Source: Comamonadaceae bacterium
GTDB lineage: Bacteria > Pseudomonadota > Gammaproteobacteria > Burkholderiales > Burkholderiaceae_C
Reading direction: 5' to 3'
Assembly: GCA_027490925.1 (NCBI GenBank)
Contig: JAIXXF010000010.1
Location: forward strand, 1 to 64,000
Length of the DNA stretch: 64,000 bases
Each line of letters begins with the position of its first letter. The first letter of the stretch is position 1. The notes below the pieces were generated by a model. It searched no databases. It saw only the letters and a program-made list of their open reading frames with translations, and was not told where the DNA came from. Position numbers and translations under genes: made by a program. Shown here piece after piece: positions 9,707-18,703 of this stretch.

Positions 9707-9738
9707 GAGGGTACGGTCAGCGTGCGTACCCTTGGCGA

Positions 9739-10638
9739 TCACTTCGCCGCGTAGTCTTCGGCGGGCTTGCTGTTCGGGTTCTTCAGCACGTCTTTGAGGT
9801 TGTCACTCATCGCGAGGCCCACGGTCGCCCCGGTGGGCGGGGTGGGTTGCATGAACCATTTGTCGTACAGCTTGTAGATGTCGCCAGACTTGGTCATCGT
9901 GGCGATGGTTTTGTTGATCACCTTCAGCAGCTCGGTGTCGTCTTTGCGCACCATGATGGCGATCGGCTCGACCGAGAGGACTTCGCCCACGATCTTGTAG
10001 TCGGCGGGGTTCTTGGAGCGCGCGATCAGACCCGCGAGCAAGCTGCCGTCCATCACAAACACGTCGGCACGGCCAGACTCCAGCAGCAAGAAGCTGTCGG
10101 CGTGGTCTTTGCCGAACACGTCCTTGAACTCCAGGCCAGTGGCGCGCTTGTTTTTACGCAGGGTCTGAACCGACGTGGTGCCGGTGGTGGTGGCCACGGT
10201 CTTACCCGCCAGGTCCGACACCGACTTGATGCCCGAATTGGCTTTGGTCGCGATGCGCACCTCTTCCACGAAAGTGGTGTTGGCAAAGCTCACGTCCTTT
10301 TGGCGGGTGGCGTTGTTGGTGGTCGAGCCGCACTCCAGATCCACGGTGCCGTTTTGCACCAGGGGGATGCGGTTCTGCGAGGTCACTGGCTGGTATTTCA
10401 CCTCCAGCTTCTTGCCGATGGCTTTTTCAATGTCCTCGATCGCCCGCTCGCAGATCGCCACGTGGTAGCCCACGTACTTGCTGCCGCCCAGGGTGTAAGA
10501 CAGCACGCCCGACGATTCACGAACGCCCATCGTGATACTGCCAGACGCCTTGACCTTGGCCAGTGTGTCGTTGGCCTGCGCCATCGCGCCACCAGCCGCG
10601 AGCAACGCGACCGCCAAACCCAACAGGTGCTTTTTCAT
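9739..10638 (-). CDS. gltI: Glutamate/aspartate-type periplasmic binding protein
   Basis: A 299-residue extracellular solute-binding protein family 3 member. The signal peptide MKKHLLGLAVALLAAGGAMA is followed by QANDTLAKV, so it is periplasmic. Typical family blocks are ITMGVRESSGVLSY, GYHVAICERAIEDIEK, VDLECGSTTNNATRQKDVSF and GKTVATTTGTTS. It delivers glutamate and/or aspartate to GltJK. ATG 10638 has AAGGAAT upstream; a longer frame exists but lacks a ribosome site and would mask the signal peptide. First gene of gltIJKL, followed by an attenuating terminator. Confidence 0.92.
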   Translation of the reverse strand: MKKHLLGLAVALLAAGGAMAQANDTLAKVKASGSITMGVRESSGVLSYTLGGSKYVGYHVAICERAIEDIEKAIGKKLEVKYQPVTSQNRIPLVQNGTVDLECGSTTNNATRQKDVSFANTTFVEEVRIATKANSGIKSVSDLAGKTVATTTGTTSVQTLRKNKRATGLEFKDVFGKDHADSFLLLESGRADVFVMDGSLLAGLIARSKNPADYKIVGEVLSVEPIAIMVRKDDTELLKVINKTIATMTKSGDIYKLYDKWFMQPTPPTGATVGLAMSDNLKDVLKNPNSKPAEDYAAK

Positions 10639-10782
10639 GGAGATTCCTTCAGAGCGAAAAAAGTGAAGATGCACGATGATTCTAGAGAGTTCGAACGCCG
10701 CGTTTACCCGTAGGACTACGCATGCGCCGCGCCAGGGCGGCATGGTGGCCACCAGGCGCCAGCCCCTCAACTAGCACTCTCT

Positions 10783-10807
10783 GTGCCACCCTGCGGCGCG
10801 GTGGCAC
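10783..10807 (-). terminator. Stem-loop directly after aspA
   Basis: GTGCCACC (10783-10790) and GGTGGCAC (10800-10807) form a perfect 8-bp stem with a 9-nt loop that begins at the base after the aspA stop codon. There is no T-run, so it is either a weak or factor-assisted terminator or an mRNA 3' end stabiliser. Confidence 0.5.
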
Positions 10808-12217
10808 TCACGTGGGTCGGCGAGGGGGTTGGGTCAGGTTTTCCGGCACCAACAGCGCTTCCATCTGCGCCACCGTCATGAGGCCGAGCGATTCGGCCAC
10901 CTCAGCGATCGGTGCGCCCGTGGCGATCGCGGTCTTGGCGATCAGCGCGGCCTTTTCATAACCGATCAGCGGGTTCAGCGCGGTCACCAGCGTCACCGAC
11001 TCGCGCACCCGCTGAGCGAGCAATGCGTGGTTGGCCTCGATGCCCGAGACGCAATTCGTCTGCAAGGTGAGGCAGGCTTGGCTCAGGTGCTCGATGCTCT
11101 TGAACAGGCTCCAGCCGATGATGGGCTCGAACGCGTTGAGTTGCAACTGACCGGCCTCGCTCGCCATGGTGACGGTCATGTCGTTGCCAATCACCTCAAA
11201 GGCCACCTGGTTCACCACCTCCGGAATCACTGGGTTCACCTTGCCCGGCATGATGCTGGAGCCCGCCTGCCGCGGCGGCAGTTTGATGTCCCCAAAGCCG
11301 GCTTGTGGCCCGCTGGAGAGCAGGCGCAGGTCGTTGCAAATCTTGCTGAGTTTGGTGGCCACCCGCTTGAGCACGCCGGACAGTTGCACAAACGCACCAG
11401 TGTCCTGAGTGGCTTCGATCAGGTTGCTGGCCTTCACCACCGAGATGCCACTTTCTTGTGCCAGGTACTGGCAAGCCAGCTCGGCGTAGCCTGCCGGGGC
11501 GTTGATGCCAGTGCCGATCGCGGTGGCACCCAGGTTGATTTCCTGGATCAGCGTGCGGGCCTCGCGCAGGCGGGCCTCGTCCTCTTCCATCATCACCGCG
11601 TAAGTCAAAAACTCCTGGCCCAAGGTCATGGGCACCGCGTCCTGCAACTGGGTGCGGCCGATCTTGAGCACCTGGGAAAATTCATCGGCCTTGTGCTGGA
11701 ACCCAGCGCGCAGGCGCGCCATGGCACTGAGCAAGCGGTCAATGGCGCTCCACAAGGCCAGTCGCATGGCGGTGGGGTACACGTCGTTGGTGCTTTGCGA
11801 GGCGTTGACGTGGTCGTTGGGGTGAAGCACGTCGTAGCGGCCTTTGTCGTGGCCCAGTTTCTCCAGCGCGAGGTTGGCGATCACTTCGTTGGCGTTCATG
11901 TTGGTGGAGGTGCCAGCGCCGCCCTGGACCACATCGACAACGAACTGGTCATGGAACTCACCCTGGATCAGGGCGTTGCAGGCCAGCACAATGGCCGCGG
12001 CACGGTCGCGGTCGATGGCGCCGAGATCGGCGTTGGCCCGCACCGCCGCCTTCTTGACCAGGGCCAGCGCACGGATCAGGTCGGGCATGACCGAGATCCG
12101 GGTGCCAGTGATGGGAAAGTTCTCGATCGCGCGCGCGGTGTGTACCCCCCAGTAGGCCGCCGCAGGAATGTCTTTTTCGCCAAGGAAGTCGCGTTCGGTT
12201 CGACAGTGGGTGGACAT
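10808..12217 (-). CDS. aspA: Aspartate ammonia-lyase (aspartase)
   Basis: A 469-residue member of the fumarase/aspartase superfamily that reversibly splits L-aspartate to fumarate and ammonia in the cytosol. The superfamily signature GSSIMPGKVNPVIPE lies in the mobile catalytic loop. Other matches are GGAGTSTNMNANEVIAN and HPNDHVNASQSTNDVYPTA. Length equals typical AspA (about 470), and the N-terminus RTERDFLGEKDIP suits aspartase better than FumC. ATG 12217 is preferred to an 84-codon extension without family similarity. The gene lies next to an acidic amino acid transporter, which fits uptake followed by deamination. A LysR gene lies 139 nt upstream on the same strand. Confidence 0.92.
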   Translation of the reverse strand: MSTHCRTERDFLGEKDIPAAAYWGVHTARAIENFPITGTRISVMPDLIRALALVKKAAVRANADLGAIDRDRAAAIVLACNALIQGEFHDQFVVDVVQGGAGTSTNMNANEVIANLALEKLGHDKGRYDVLHPNDHVNASQSTNDVYPTAMRLALWSAIDRLLSAMARLRAGFQHKADEFSQVLKIGRTQLQDAVPMTLGQEFLTYAVMMEEDEARLREARTLIQEINLGATAIGTGINAPAGYAELACQYLAQESGISVVKASNLIEATQDTGAFVQLSGVLKRVATKLSKICNDLRLLSSGPQAGFGDIKLPPRQAGSSIMPGKVNPVIPEVVNQVAFEVIGNDMTVTMASEAGQLQLNAFEPIIGWSLFKSIEHLSQACLTLQTNCVSGIEANHALLAQRVRESVTLVTALNPLIGYEKAALIAKTAIATGAPIAEVAESLGLMTVAQMEALLVPENLTQPPRRPT

Positions 12218-12356
12218 GGGCAGGGCCGGTGACTGAGGTGGCTTCACTGTAGGTGCACCGATCGAAAAACACCAATGCCGTTTGCGGCAGATGCCATGCC
12301 ATTCGCTCATGGCCAGGCCCGCTGAGACACCACCACCCCTTGGCGACTGACGAGGC

Positions 12357-13301
12357 TCAACGGGCTTTGTCGGACGCGTCGCTTTGCGTTTGCAAGTAGG
12401 CCCACAAGGCCTGGGCGCTGCCTTTGGGCGTTTGTTTGCCCGCCGGCTTCTCGCGGTAGACGCGCACATCCATGGTCATTTGCAACGGGGTGCTGTCGGT
12501 TGCCAGGGCAGGCACCAATTTCTTGGTGCGCAGCTCCTTCTTAACGGCGCTGTAGGGCAGAAATGCGACGCCATGCCCCTCCAACGCCATGGCTTTCAGG
12601 CCCTCGGCCATGTCGGTCTCGTAGACCCGATCGAGGTGGATTGGCGTGGTCGACTGCTTGAGGATCAGGTCCACGACCCGCCCCAGGTAGGCCCCTGGCG
12701 CGTAGCCCAGGTAGGGCAATGGCTGACCGGCTTTGCCAGGCAGTTGGAACAAGGCTTGGCCATCGGCATCGGGCCTCACGTAGGGGGCCAGCGTTTCCTG
12801 GCCCAGACTCACCATCTCGTACCGCTCGCCGTCCAGCTGAAACGGCTGGGAAGGGTGGTGGTAGGCGATCAGCAGGTCGCAATGGCCTTCGACCAGGTGC
12901 AAGACCGCATCGTGCACGTTGAGGGCGATCAAACGGCTTTTGATCGGGCCAAAGCCTTCGCGCAGGCTGGACACCCAGGCGGGAAAAAACGTGAAGGCCA
13001 GGGTGTGGGGCACGGCGAACTCGATCACACCTTCACCGGCCGAGGTGTGGCCCCTGAGCATCGCCCGGGTGCTTTGCAACGACTGCAACACCTCCAACGC
13101 TTGGCTGTAGAGCGTCTCCCCGGCGGGGGTCAAGCGGGTGGGGTAGGACGACCGGTCCACCAAGTCGGTGCCAGCCCAGGCTTCGAGGGCCTGGATGCGG
13201 CGTGAAAACGCAGGTTGGGTCACATGCCGCAGCGTGGCCGATCGGCTGAAGCTGCGGGTCTCCGCGAGGCTGACGAAATCCTCAAGCCACTTGGTTTCCA
13301 T
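12357..13301 (-). CDS. LysR-family regulator, HypT (YjiE)-like
   Basis: A 314-residue LysR regulator. The N-terminal winged helix-turn-helix (about 1-60) begins METKWLEDFVSLAETRSFSRSA and contains VTQPAFSRRIQALE; a substrate-binding domain follows (about 90-300). The METKWL-DF start and the block GAYLGRVVDLIL ... EGLKAMALEGHGVAFLP resemble E. coli HypT, a hypochlorite-responsive regulator, but redox control is not shown here. It may regulate aspA, which lies downstream on the same strand. Its start codon lies inside the 3' end of the upstream ABC exporter gene (20-nt overlap), so the two may be co-transcribed. Confidence 0.85.
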   Translation of the reverse strand: METKWLEDFVSLAETRSFSRSATLRHVTQPAFSRRIQALEAWAGTDLVDRSSYPTRLTPAGETLYSQALEVLQSLQSTRAMLRGHTSAGEGVIEFAVPHTLAFTFFPAWVSSLREGFGPIKSRLIALNVHDAVLHLVEGHCDLLIAYHHPSQPFQLDGERYEMVSLGQETLAPYVRPDADGQALFQLPGKAGQPLPYLGYAPGAYLGRVVDLILKQSTTPIHLDRVYETDMAEGLKAMALEGHGVAFLPYSAVKKELRTKKLVPALATDSTPLQMTMDVRVYREKPAGKQTPKGSAQALWAYLQTQSDASDKAR

Positions 13302-15186
13302 CGCCAGATGATACGGCTCGGGCCACTGCGGAGGCCGCTGGGGAGGCCACGCCATCGGTCCGCTCAGCGGTTTGCTGCAAAGCCCACATGGCCGCGTAAC
13401 GCCCCGCCCGCTCGAGGAGTTGGGCATGGGTGCCCCGCTCCACGATGCGACCGGCGTCCATCACCAAAATCTCGTGCGCATGCACCACGGTGGACAGGCG
13501 GTGTGCGATCACCAAGGTGGTCTTGTTTTCGGCCACGCTGCGCAGTTCGGCCTGGATCGCCCGTTCGTTGGCGGAGTCCAGCGCCGAGGTGGCCTCGTCA
13601 AAAATCATCACCGGTGGGTTCTTGAGCAGGGTGCGGGCGATGGCGACGCGCTGCTTCTCACCCCCTGACAACTTGAGCCCCCGCTCACCGACCATGGTGT
13701 CGTAGCCTTTGGGGGTGGCGCTGATGAAACCGTGGATGTGCGCCGCGCGGGCCGCGTCTTCGACCTGAGCGCGGCTGGCGCCAGGCTGCCCGTAAGCGAT
13801 GTTGTATTCCACCGTGTCGTTGAACAGCACCGTGTCCTGCGGCACGATGCCAATGGCCTGGCGCACGCTGGCCTGGGTGACCTCACGGATGTTCTGGCCA
13901 GCGATGGAAATGGTGCCCTGCTGCGCGTCGTAGAACCGGAACAGCAGCCGCGACAAGGTGGACTTGCCTGCCCCTGAAGGCCCCACCACCGCGACCGTTT
14001 TGCCCGGGGGAATGGTGAAACTCACGCCGTGCAATATCGGGCGCGACGGGTCGTAGGCGAAGTGGACGCCTTCAAAACGCACCTCGGGCGATGCGTCAAT
14101 GCGCAGCGGCGGCGCGCCGGGCAGGTCGTCGATCTCGCGCTCTTTTTCCATCAGCACGAACATCTTGTCGAGGTCGGTCAGGCTTTGCTTGATCTCCCGG
14201 TACAACACCCCCAAGAAACCCAGCGGGATGTAGAGCTGGATCATGAAGGCATTGATCATCACCAAATCACCCAGGGTCATGCGGCCATCGACCACGCCCA
14301 AGGTGGCGCGGTACAGCATGGCCACCAAGCTGAAGGCAATGATCAGCTGCTGCCCCGTGTTGAGCAAGGACAGCGTGGTCTGGCTCTTGATGGCCGCTTT
14401 TCGGTAGCGCGCCAGGTTTTCGTCGTAACGCCGCGCTTCGAAACCCTCGTTGTTGAAATACTTGACGGTTTCGTAATTCAAAAGCGAGTCGATGGCGCGG
14501 CTGTGGGCCGACGAGTCCAGCTCATTCATCTCTCGGCGGAATTTGGTTCGCCACTCCGTCACCGTGACTGTGAAGGCCACGTACAACACCAGCGCGATGA
14601 TGGTGATCCAGGCAAACCACACATCGAACTTGACCGCCAGCAGGGTCAGCACCAGCGTCACCTCGATCAGGGTGGGCACGATGCTGTAGAGCGAGTAGCT
14701 GATCAGCGAATGCACGCCGCGGGTGCCGCGCTCGATGTCGCGCGTCATGCCCCCGGTCTGCCGCTCCAGATGGAAGCGCAGGCTCAACGCGTGCAGGTGG
14801 CGGAACACCTCCAGCGAGATGCGGCGGGCCGCGCCTTCGGTGGCCTTGGCGAACACCAACTCGCGCAACTCAGCGAACAGCGAGGTGGACAAGCGCAGCA
14901 GGCCGTAACCCACCAACAGGGCCACCGGCACCACCAGCACCGCTTGCGCGTCGCCAGGCTTGAAGCTCATCGCATCGACCAGGGTCTTCAGCAGCACTGG
15001 CACGCCGACGTTGGCCACCTTGGCGCCCACCATGAAGGCCAAGGCCGCCATCACACGCCATTTGTATTCCCACAGGTATGGGAACAGGCGACGCAAGGTG
15101 GCCCAATCTGAACGTTGGGGAGCGGGAGGGGCGCCAGAGGCGGTCGGGGATGGGGCGTGGGGGGTGGGGTCGCCGCGGTGGCGCAT
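13282..15186 (-). CDS. Atm1/HMT1-type ABC half-transporter (permease fused to ATPase)
   Basis: A 634-residue half-transporter with an N-terminal six-helix membrane domain (about 40-330) and a C-terminal ATPase. Walker A is GPSGAGKST at about 402-410, the signature LSGGEKQR at about 504, Walker B PVMIFDEATSALD, and the H-loop VIAHRLSTV. Family blocks NYETVKYFNNEGFEARRYDENL and YREIKQSLTDLDKMFVLM are characteristic of mitochondrial Atm1/ABCB7 and bacterial relatives that export glutathione-linked compounds or metals. The active unit should be a homodimer in the inner membrane. It starts at ATG 15186, 39 nt from a divergent thioesterase gene, and overlaps the following LysR gene by 20 nt. Confidence 0.87.
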   Translation of the reverse strand: MRHRGDPTPHAPSPTASGAPPAPQRSDWATLRRLFPYLWEYKWRVMAALAFMVGAKVANVGVPVLLKTLVDAMSFKPGDAQAVLVVPVALLVGYGLLRLSTSLFAELRELVFAKATEGAARRISLEVFRHLHALSLRFHLERQTGGMTRDIERGTRGVHSLISYSLYSIVPTLIEVTLVLTLLAVKFDVWFAWITIIALVLYVAFTVTVTEWRTKFRREMNELDSSAHSRAIDSLLNYETVKYFNNEGFEARRYDENLARYRKAAIKSQTTLSLLNTGQQLIIAFSLVAMLYRATLGVVDGRMTLGDLVMINAFMIQLYIPLGFLGVLYREIKQSLTDLDKMFVLMEKEREIDDLPGAPPLRIDASPEVRFEGVHFAYDPSRPILHGVSFTIPPGKTVAVVGPSGAGKSTLSRLLFRFYDAQQGTISIAGQNIREVTQASVRQAIGIVPQDTVLFNDTVEYNIAYGQPGASRAQVEDAARAAHIHGFISATPKGYDTMVGERGLKLSGGEKQRVAIARTLLKNPPVMIFDEATSALDSANERAIQAELRSVAENKTTLVIAHRLSTVVHAHEILVMDAGRIVERGTHAQLLERAGRYAAMWALQQTAERTDGVASPAASAVARAVSSGDGNQVA

Positions 15187-15225
15187 GGGGGACAATCGCG
15201 AAATTACTGAAGTGAGATTGTGCCC

Positions 15226-15633
15226 ATGTCCGCCAATTCCAGCGCGCCCGCGACCCTGCCCACCGACAAAGACCTGGTGCTGAAGGTCATTCCCATGCCC
15301 GCCGACTGCAACGCCAACGGCGATATTTTTGGCGGCTGGGTGATGGCCCAGGTGGACTTGGCTGGCGCGGTGATGGCGGCACGCGCCGTCAAGGGCCGCA
15401 TGGCCACGGTCGCGGTCAACGAGTTCATCTTCAAACAACCGGTGCGGGTCGGCGACATCCTGAGCTTTTATTCCCACGTGTCCCGGGTGGGCAACACCTC
15501 GATCACCGTCCAGGTGGAGGTGTTTGCCGAGCGTTTTCAAACGCAAGGCAACTACATCAAGGTCACCGAGGCCAGCCTGACCTACGTGGCGATCGACGAG
15601 AGCGGCAAGCCCAGGCCCATCGCCAAAGCCTGA
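15226..15633 (+). CDS. Acyl-CoA thioesterase, YciA-like hotdog protein
   Basis: A 135-residue single-hotdog thioesterase. The motif DCNANGDIFGGWVMAQVDLAGA contains the N-GDIFGGW core with the catalytic Asp of the YciA/BACH group; VRVGDILSFYSHVSRVGNTSITVQVEV follows. It should hydrolyse acyl-CoA esters in the cytosol as a homohexamer in this family. A GTG two codons upstream (15220) is an alternative start; ATG 15226 is chosen because the extra residues add nothing. It is divergent from the ABC exporter and followed by a copy of the dispersed repeat. Confidence 0.87.
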   Translation: MSANSSAPATLPTDKDLVLKVIPMPADCNANGDIFGGWVMAQVDLAGAVMAARAVKGRMATVAVNEFIFKQPVRVGDILSFYSHVSRVGNTSITVQVEVFAERFQTQGNYIKVTEASLTYVAIDESGKPRPIAKA

Positions 15634-15655
15634 ATGCCGTAACGGCCTTAGTTTT

Positions 15656-15694
15656 GCTACAAATTAAATAGCAGCTGATAACCAAACGGCGAGG
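15656..15694 (+). repeat. Dispersed 39-nt repeat, copy 1
   Basis: Begins GCTAC, contains the short inverted repeat GCTA ... TAGC (15656-15659 and 15669-15672) around AATT, and ends CGGCGAGG (15687-15694). It shares this layout and the 39-nt length with copies at 44360-44398 and 60302-60340, and the ends with a longer copy at 33055-33107. It lies between the thioesterase and the crotonase gene, which are convergent. Confidence 0.7.
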
Positions 15695-15719
15695 GGAAAA
15701 GCCCGATTCGGTCCACAGA

Positions 15720-16523
15720 TCAGTCAAATTGGCCGTGGCGCCCTGCTCCCCCGCTGAAACGCGCCGCGCCCGCAAAGGCGTCGGGCAGACAGGCTTTGCC
15801 ACGCTCCCACTCTTGGTGCAAGGCTTGATCCAAGGGCAAGTCCCACTGGCGGTAGGCGCTCATCCGGTCGGCCCGCAACGTGGCTTGTGGGAAGCGGCTG
15901 AGCTGGTGGGCCAACGCCAGCGCTGCGTCGCGCGCACCACCGGTGGGCACGACGCGGTTTGCCAAGCCCATGTGCAACGCTTCGGGCGCCTCCACCCGGC
16001 GGCCAGTGAGGATGAGGTCCATCGCATGGCCCAGGCCGATCAGCCGGGGCAGCCGCACCGTGCCGCCGTCGATCAGCGGCACCCCGAACCGGCGGCAGTA
16101 AACGCCGAAGTAGGCGTCGGCCTCCATCACCCGCATGTCGCACCACAGCGCGAGCTCCATGCCACCGGCCACCGCCGCCCCCGAGACCGCGGCGATGACC
16201 GGCTTGGGCAACAGCAAACGCGACGGGCCCATGGGCCCGAGCGCACGCTGCCCGTCGCCTGAAAAGTGGAGCTGGCTCAGCACCTCGTGGCCGTGGTGCG
16301 GGGAAGCGGTCGCTGCTCGGGCGCCAAACTGCAGATCCCACCCCGCGCAGAAATGCCCGTGGGCACCGTGGAACACCGCCACGCGGGCATGGGGGTCGTC
16401 ATCGAACGCGAGAAAGGCGTCGTACAACGCGCGGGCGGTGACATCGTCCACCGCGTTGCGGACCTCGGGCCGGTCCAGCGTGACGATGGTGACGTGTTGG
16501 TCTTGCTCGATGCGAACGGTCAT
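15720..16523 (-). CDS. Crotonase-family enoyl-CoA hydratase/isomerase
   Basis: A 267-residue crotonase-fold protein. The oxyanion-hole blocks are HGHFCAGWDLQ near 58 and AVSGAAVAGGMELALWCDMRV near 110. In the position that carries Glu144 in rat hydratase it has ADAYFGVYCRRFGVPLIDGG, which is a common EchA variant without the standard Glu pair. The reaction could be hydration or isomerisation of an enoyl-CoA. It is transcribed divergently from the Liv-type transporter operon (223 nt between starts), so it may process the CoA ester made by that operon's ligase. Confidence 0.85.
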   Translation of the reverse strand: MTVRIEQDQHVTIVTLDRPEVRNAVDDVTARALYDAFLAFDDDPHARVAVFHGAHGHFCAGWDLQFGARAATASPHHGHEVLSQLHFSGDGQRALGPMGPSRLLLPKPVIAAVSGAAVAGGMELALWCDMRVMEADAYFGVYCRRFGVPLIDGGTVRLPRLIGLGHAMDLILTGRRVEAPEALHMGLANRVVPTGGARDAALALAHQLSRFPQATLRADRMSAYRQWDLPLDQALHQEWERGKACLPDAFAGAARFSGGAGRHGQFD

Positions 16524-16746
16524 GAAGCATCTCCTGATGCGGTTTGGGGTCTTACGATGCGATCATCGGTATCGGCCGAAGGCTTCCAGACGCGCCAAGG
16601 TGCTAGGCCCCTGATGCCGGCTGACGCCCAGCGGACAAGGTATGCGGAACAACCCCTACCGCCAAGGGCGCTGGCAGCAGTTATAACCTCGCACCGGCTT
16701 GCACAGCAGGCCCCCACCCGCACCGAACGACCCAGATGGAGACACC

Positions 16747-17622
16747 GTGCAATTTGTGCAGTTAGTGATCAGCGGCGTGGCCCAAGGCTGTATTTACGGC
16801 CTGATCGCGCTCGGCTTCGTGCTGATCTACAAGGCCACCGAGACCGTGAGCTTCGCCCAGGGCGAATTGATGATGCTGGGGGCTTTCATCGGCCTGGGCG
16901 TCATGACCTTCATGGGGTTCCCGTTCTGGATCGCGGTGCCCAGCGCCATCGCTGGCATGGCCGCATTTGGCATGTTGCTGGAACGTCTGGTGATTCGCCC
17001 CATCCTTGGGCAACCGGCCTTTTCCATTGTGATGCTGACGATCGGCATCGGTTACGTGGCGCGGGGCGCCATCACCATGATCCCCAACATCGGCACCGAC
17101 ACGCACGTGCTGCCGGTGCCGTACAAGGACCAGTACTTCAACCTTGGGGCGCTGGTCATCAACACCGAACAGCTGGTGGTGATCGCCGCCACCGCGGTGC
17201 TGTGCGGCCTGTTGTTCGCCCTGTTCAAGTACAGCAAGCTGGGCATCGCGATGCAGGCGTCCTCGCAAAACCAGCTGGCGGCGTACTACATGGGCATACC
17301 GGTCAAGTCGCTCAACGGTCTGGTCTGGGGCCTGGCCGCGGGTGTGGCTGCCATCGCCGGCTTGCTGCTCGCGCCCATCACCTTCGTGCACGCCAACATG
17401 GGGTTGATTGGGCTGAAGGCCTTCCCGGCGGCGGTGGTGGGCGGGTTCGGCAGCCTGCCAGGGGCCATCGTTGGCGGGCTGATCATTGGCGTGGTGGAGT
17501 CGCTTTCGGGCTTTTATCTGCCCGACGGCTTCAAAGACGTGGCGGCCTACCTGGTCGTGCTGATCATGCTGATGGTCAAACCGAATGGCCTGTTCGGCGA
17601 AAAGCTCCGCAAGAAAGTCTGA
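16747..17622 (+). CDS. livH: Branched-chain amino acid-type ABC permease LivH
   Basis: A 291-residue inner-membrane permease of the LivH family, with about eight hydrophobic segments and the typical start VQFVQLVISGVAQGCIYGLIA. GTG 16747 has TGGAGA 6 nt upstream and is preferred to a TTG 16 codons earlier. The block AAYYMGIPVKSLNGLVWG and the C-terminal GLFGEK are family features. First gene of livHMGF plus ligase plus binding protein; the linked CoA ligase suggests an organic acid substrate rather than an amino acid. Confidence 0.88.
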   Translation: MQFVQLVISGVAQGCIYGLIALGFVLIYKATETVSFAQGELMMLGAFIGLGVMTFMGFPFWIAVPSAIAGMAAFGMLLERLVIRPILGQPAFSIVMLTIGIGYVARGAITMIPNIGTDTHVLPVPYKDQYFNLGALVINTEQLVVIAATAVLCGLLFALFKYSKLGIAMQASSQNQLAAYYMGIPVKSLNGLVWGLAAGVAAIAGLLLAPITFVHANMGLIGLKAFPAAVVGGFGSLPGAIVGGLIIGVVESLSGFYLPDGFKDVAAYLVVLIMLMVKPNGLFGEKLRKKV

Positions 17623-17626
17623 CGCG

Positions 17627-18703
17627 ATGCGCTTCATTTTCAAAACCGACTACGCGCAAGACATCAAGCTGGCCAAGCACGGGGGCCACGTCTTTTGGTA
17701 CAGCGCGCTGGTGCTGTTGCTGGCGGCCGCACCCTGGCTGTTCAGTGAATACCTGCTCGCCCAACTCACCTTCACCCTGATTTATGGGGTGGTGGGTTTG
17801 GGCCTGATGCTGCTGGCTGGTTTCACTGGCCTGTTCTCCATTGGCCATGCCGCCTTCTTGGGCGTGGGCGCGTACACGCAAGCGGTCTTCACCGGCATGG
17901 GCGTGCCGTTTCCGATCGCTTTGGCGCTCGCGGGGCTGATCTCTGCGGCGGTGGGCATTGTGATTGGCCTGCCAGCGCTGCGGGTCAAGGGCATTTACCT
18001 GGGCATCGCCACGTTGTCGTTCGGCTTCATCGTGGAAGAAGGCTTTGCACGCTGGGAGTCGGTCACGGGCGGCAACGCGGGCAAATCGGTCGGCAGCGCG
18101 AACGTCTTTGGCTGGCTGGCCGACACCAGCACCTCGTTTTATTTTGTGTGTCTGGTGGTCACCATCGTCTGCACGCTCGCGGTGGTGAACCTGCTGCGTT
18201 CACCCACCGGGCGCGCTTTTGTGGCGATCCGCGATTCCGAGATTTCCGCGCAGAGCATGGGCATCCACCTCGCTTACTACAAAACGCTGAGCTTCTCCAT
18301 CTCGGCCGCGCTGGCGGGCATAGGCGGGGCGTTGTATGCCCACCAGATCCGCTTCTTGTCCCCGGACCAGTTCAACATCTTGCAGTCCATCGACCTGCTG
18401 CTGATGGTGGTGATCGGTGGTCTGGGCTCGGTCCATGGGGCGTTTTTGGGCGCGATCTTCCTGATCGGCCTGCCACAAGCCATCAGCGCAGTGAAAGACT
18501 TCCTCCCCGATGCGATCGGCCAGGCGCCTGGACTGAAGGCAGTGATCTACGGCCTGGTGCTGATCGCCTTTGTGATGTTCGAGCCCATGGGTCTGTATGG
18601 GCGCTGGCTGAAGGTGCGCACATACTTCCAATTGTTCCCGTTCTACCGCAAGGGCTTGTTCAAGCGGCAAAAGAGTTTCCAGAAGTCGGACAGACTGAAA
18701 TGA
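17627..18703 (+). CDS. livM: Branched-chain amino acid-type ABC permease LivM
   Basis: A 358-residue LivM-type permease with about ten hydrophobic segments. Family motifs are GLGLMLLAGFTGLFSIGHAAFLGVGAYTQA and the docking loop VAIRDSEISAQSMGIHLAYYKTLSF. It starts at ATG 17627, 4 nt after the livH stop, and its TGA overlaps the livG ATG. It forms the translocation channel with LivH. Confidence 0.9.
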   Translation: MRFIFKTDYAQDIKLAKHGGHVFWYSALVLLLAAAPWLFSEYLLAQLTFTLIYGVVGLGLMLLAGFTGLFSIGHAAFLGVGAYTQAVFTGMGVPFPIALALAGLISAAVGIVIGLPALRVKGIYLGIATLSFGFIVEEGFARWESVTGGNAGKSVGSANVFGWLADTSTSFYFVCLVVTIVCTLAVVNLLRSPTGRAFVAIRDSEISAQSMGIHLAYYKTLSFSISAALAGIGGALYAHQIRFLSPDQFNILQSIDLLLMVVIGGLGSVHGAFLGAIFLIGLPQAISAVKDFLPDAIGQAPGLKAVIYGLVLIAFVMFEPMGLYGRWLKVRTYFQLFPFYRKGLFKRQKSFQKSDRLK

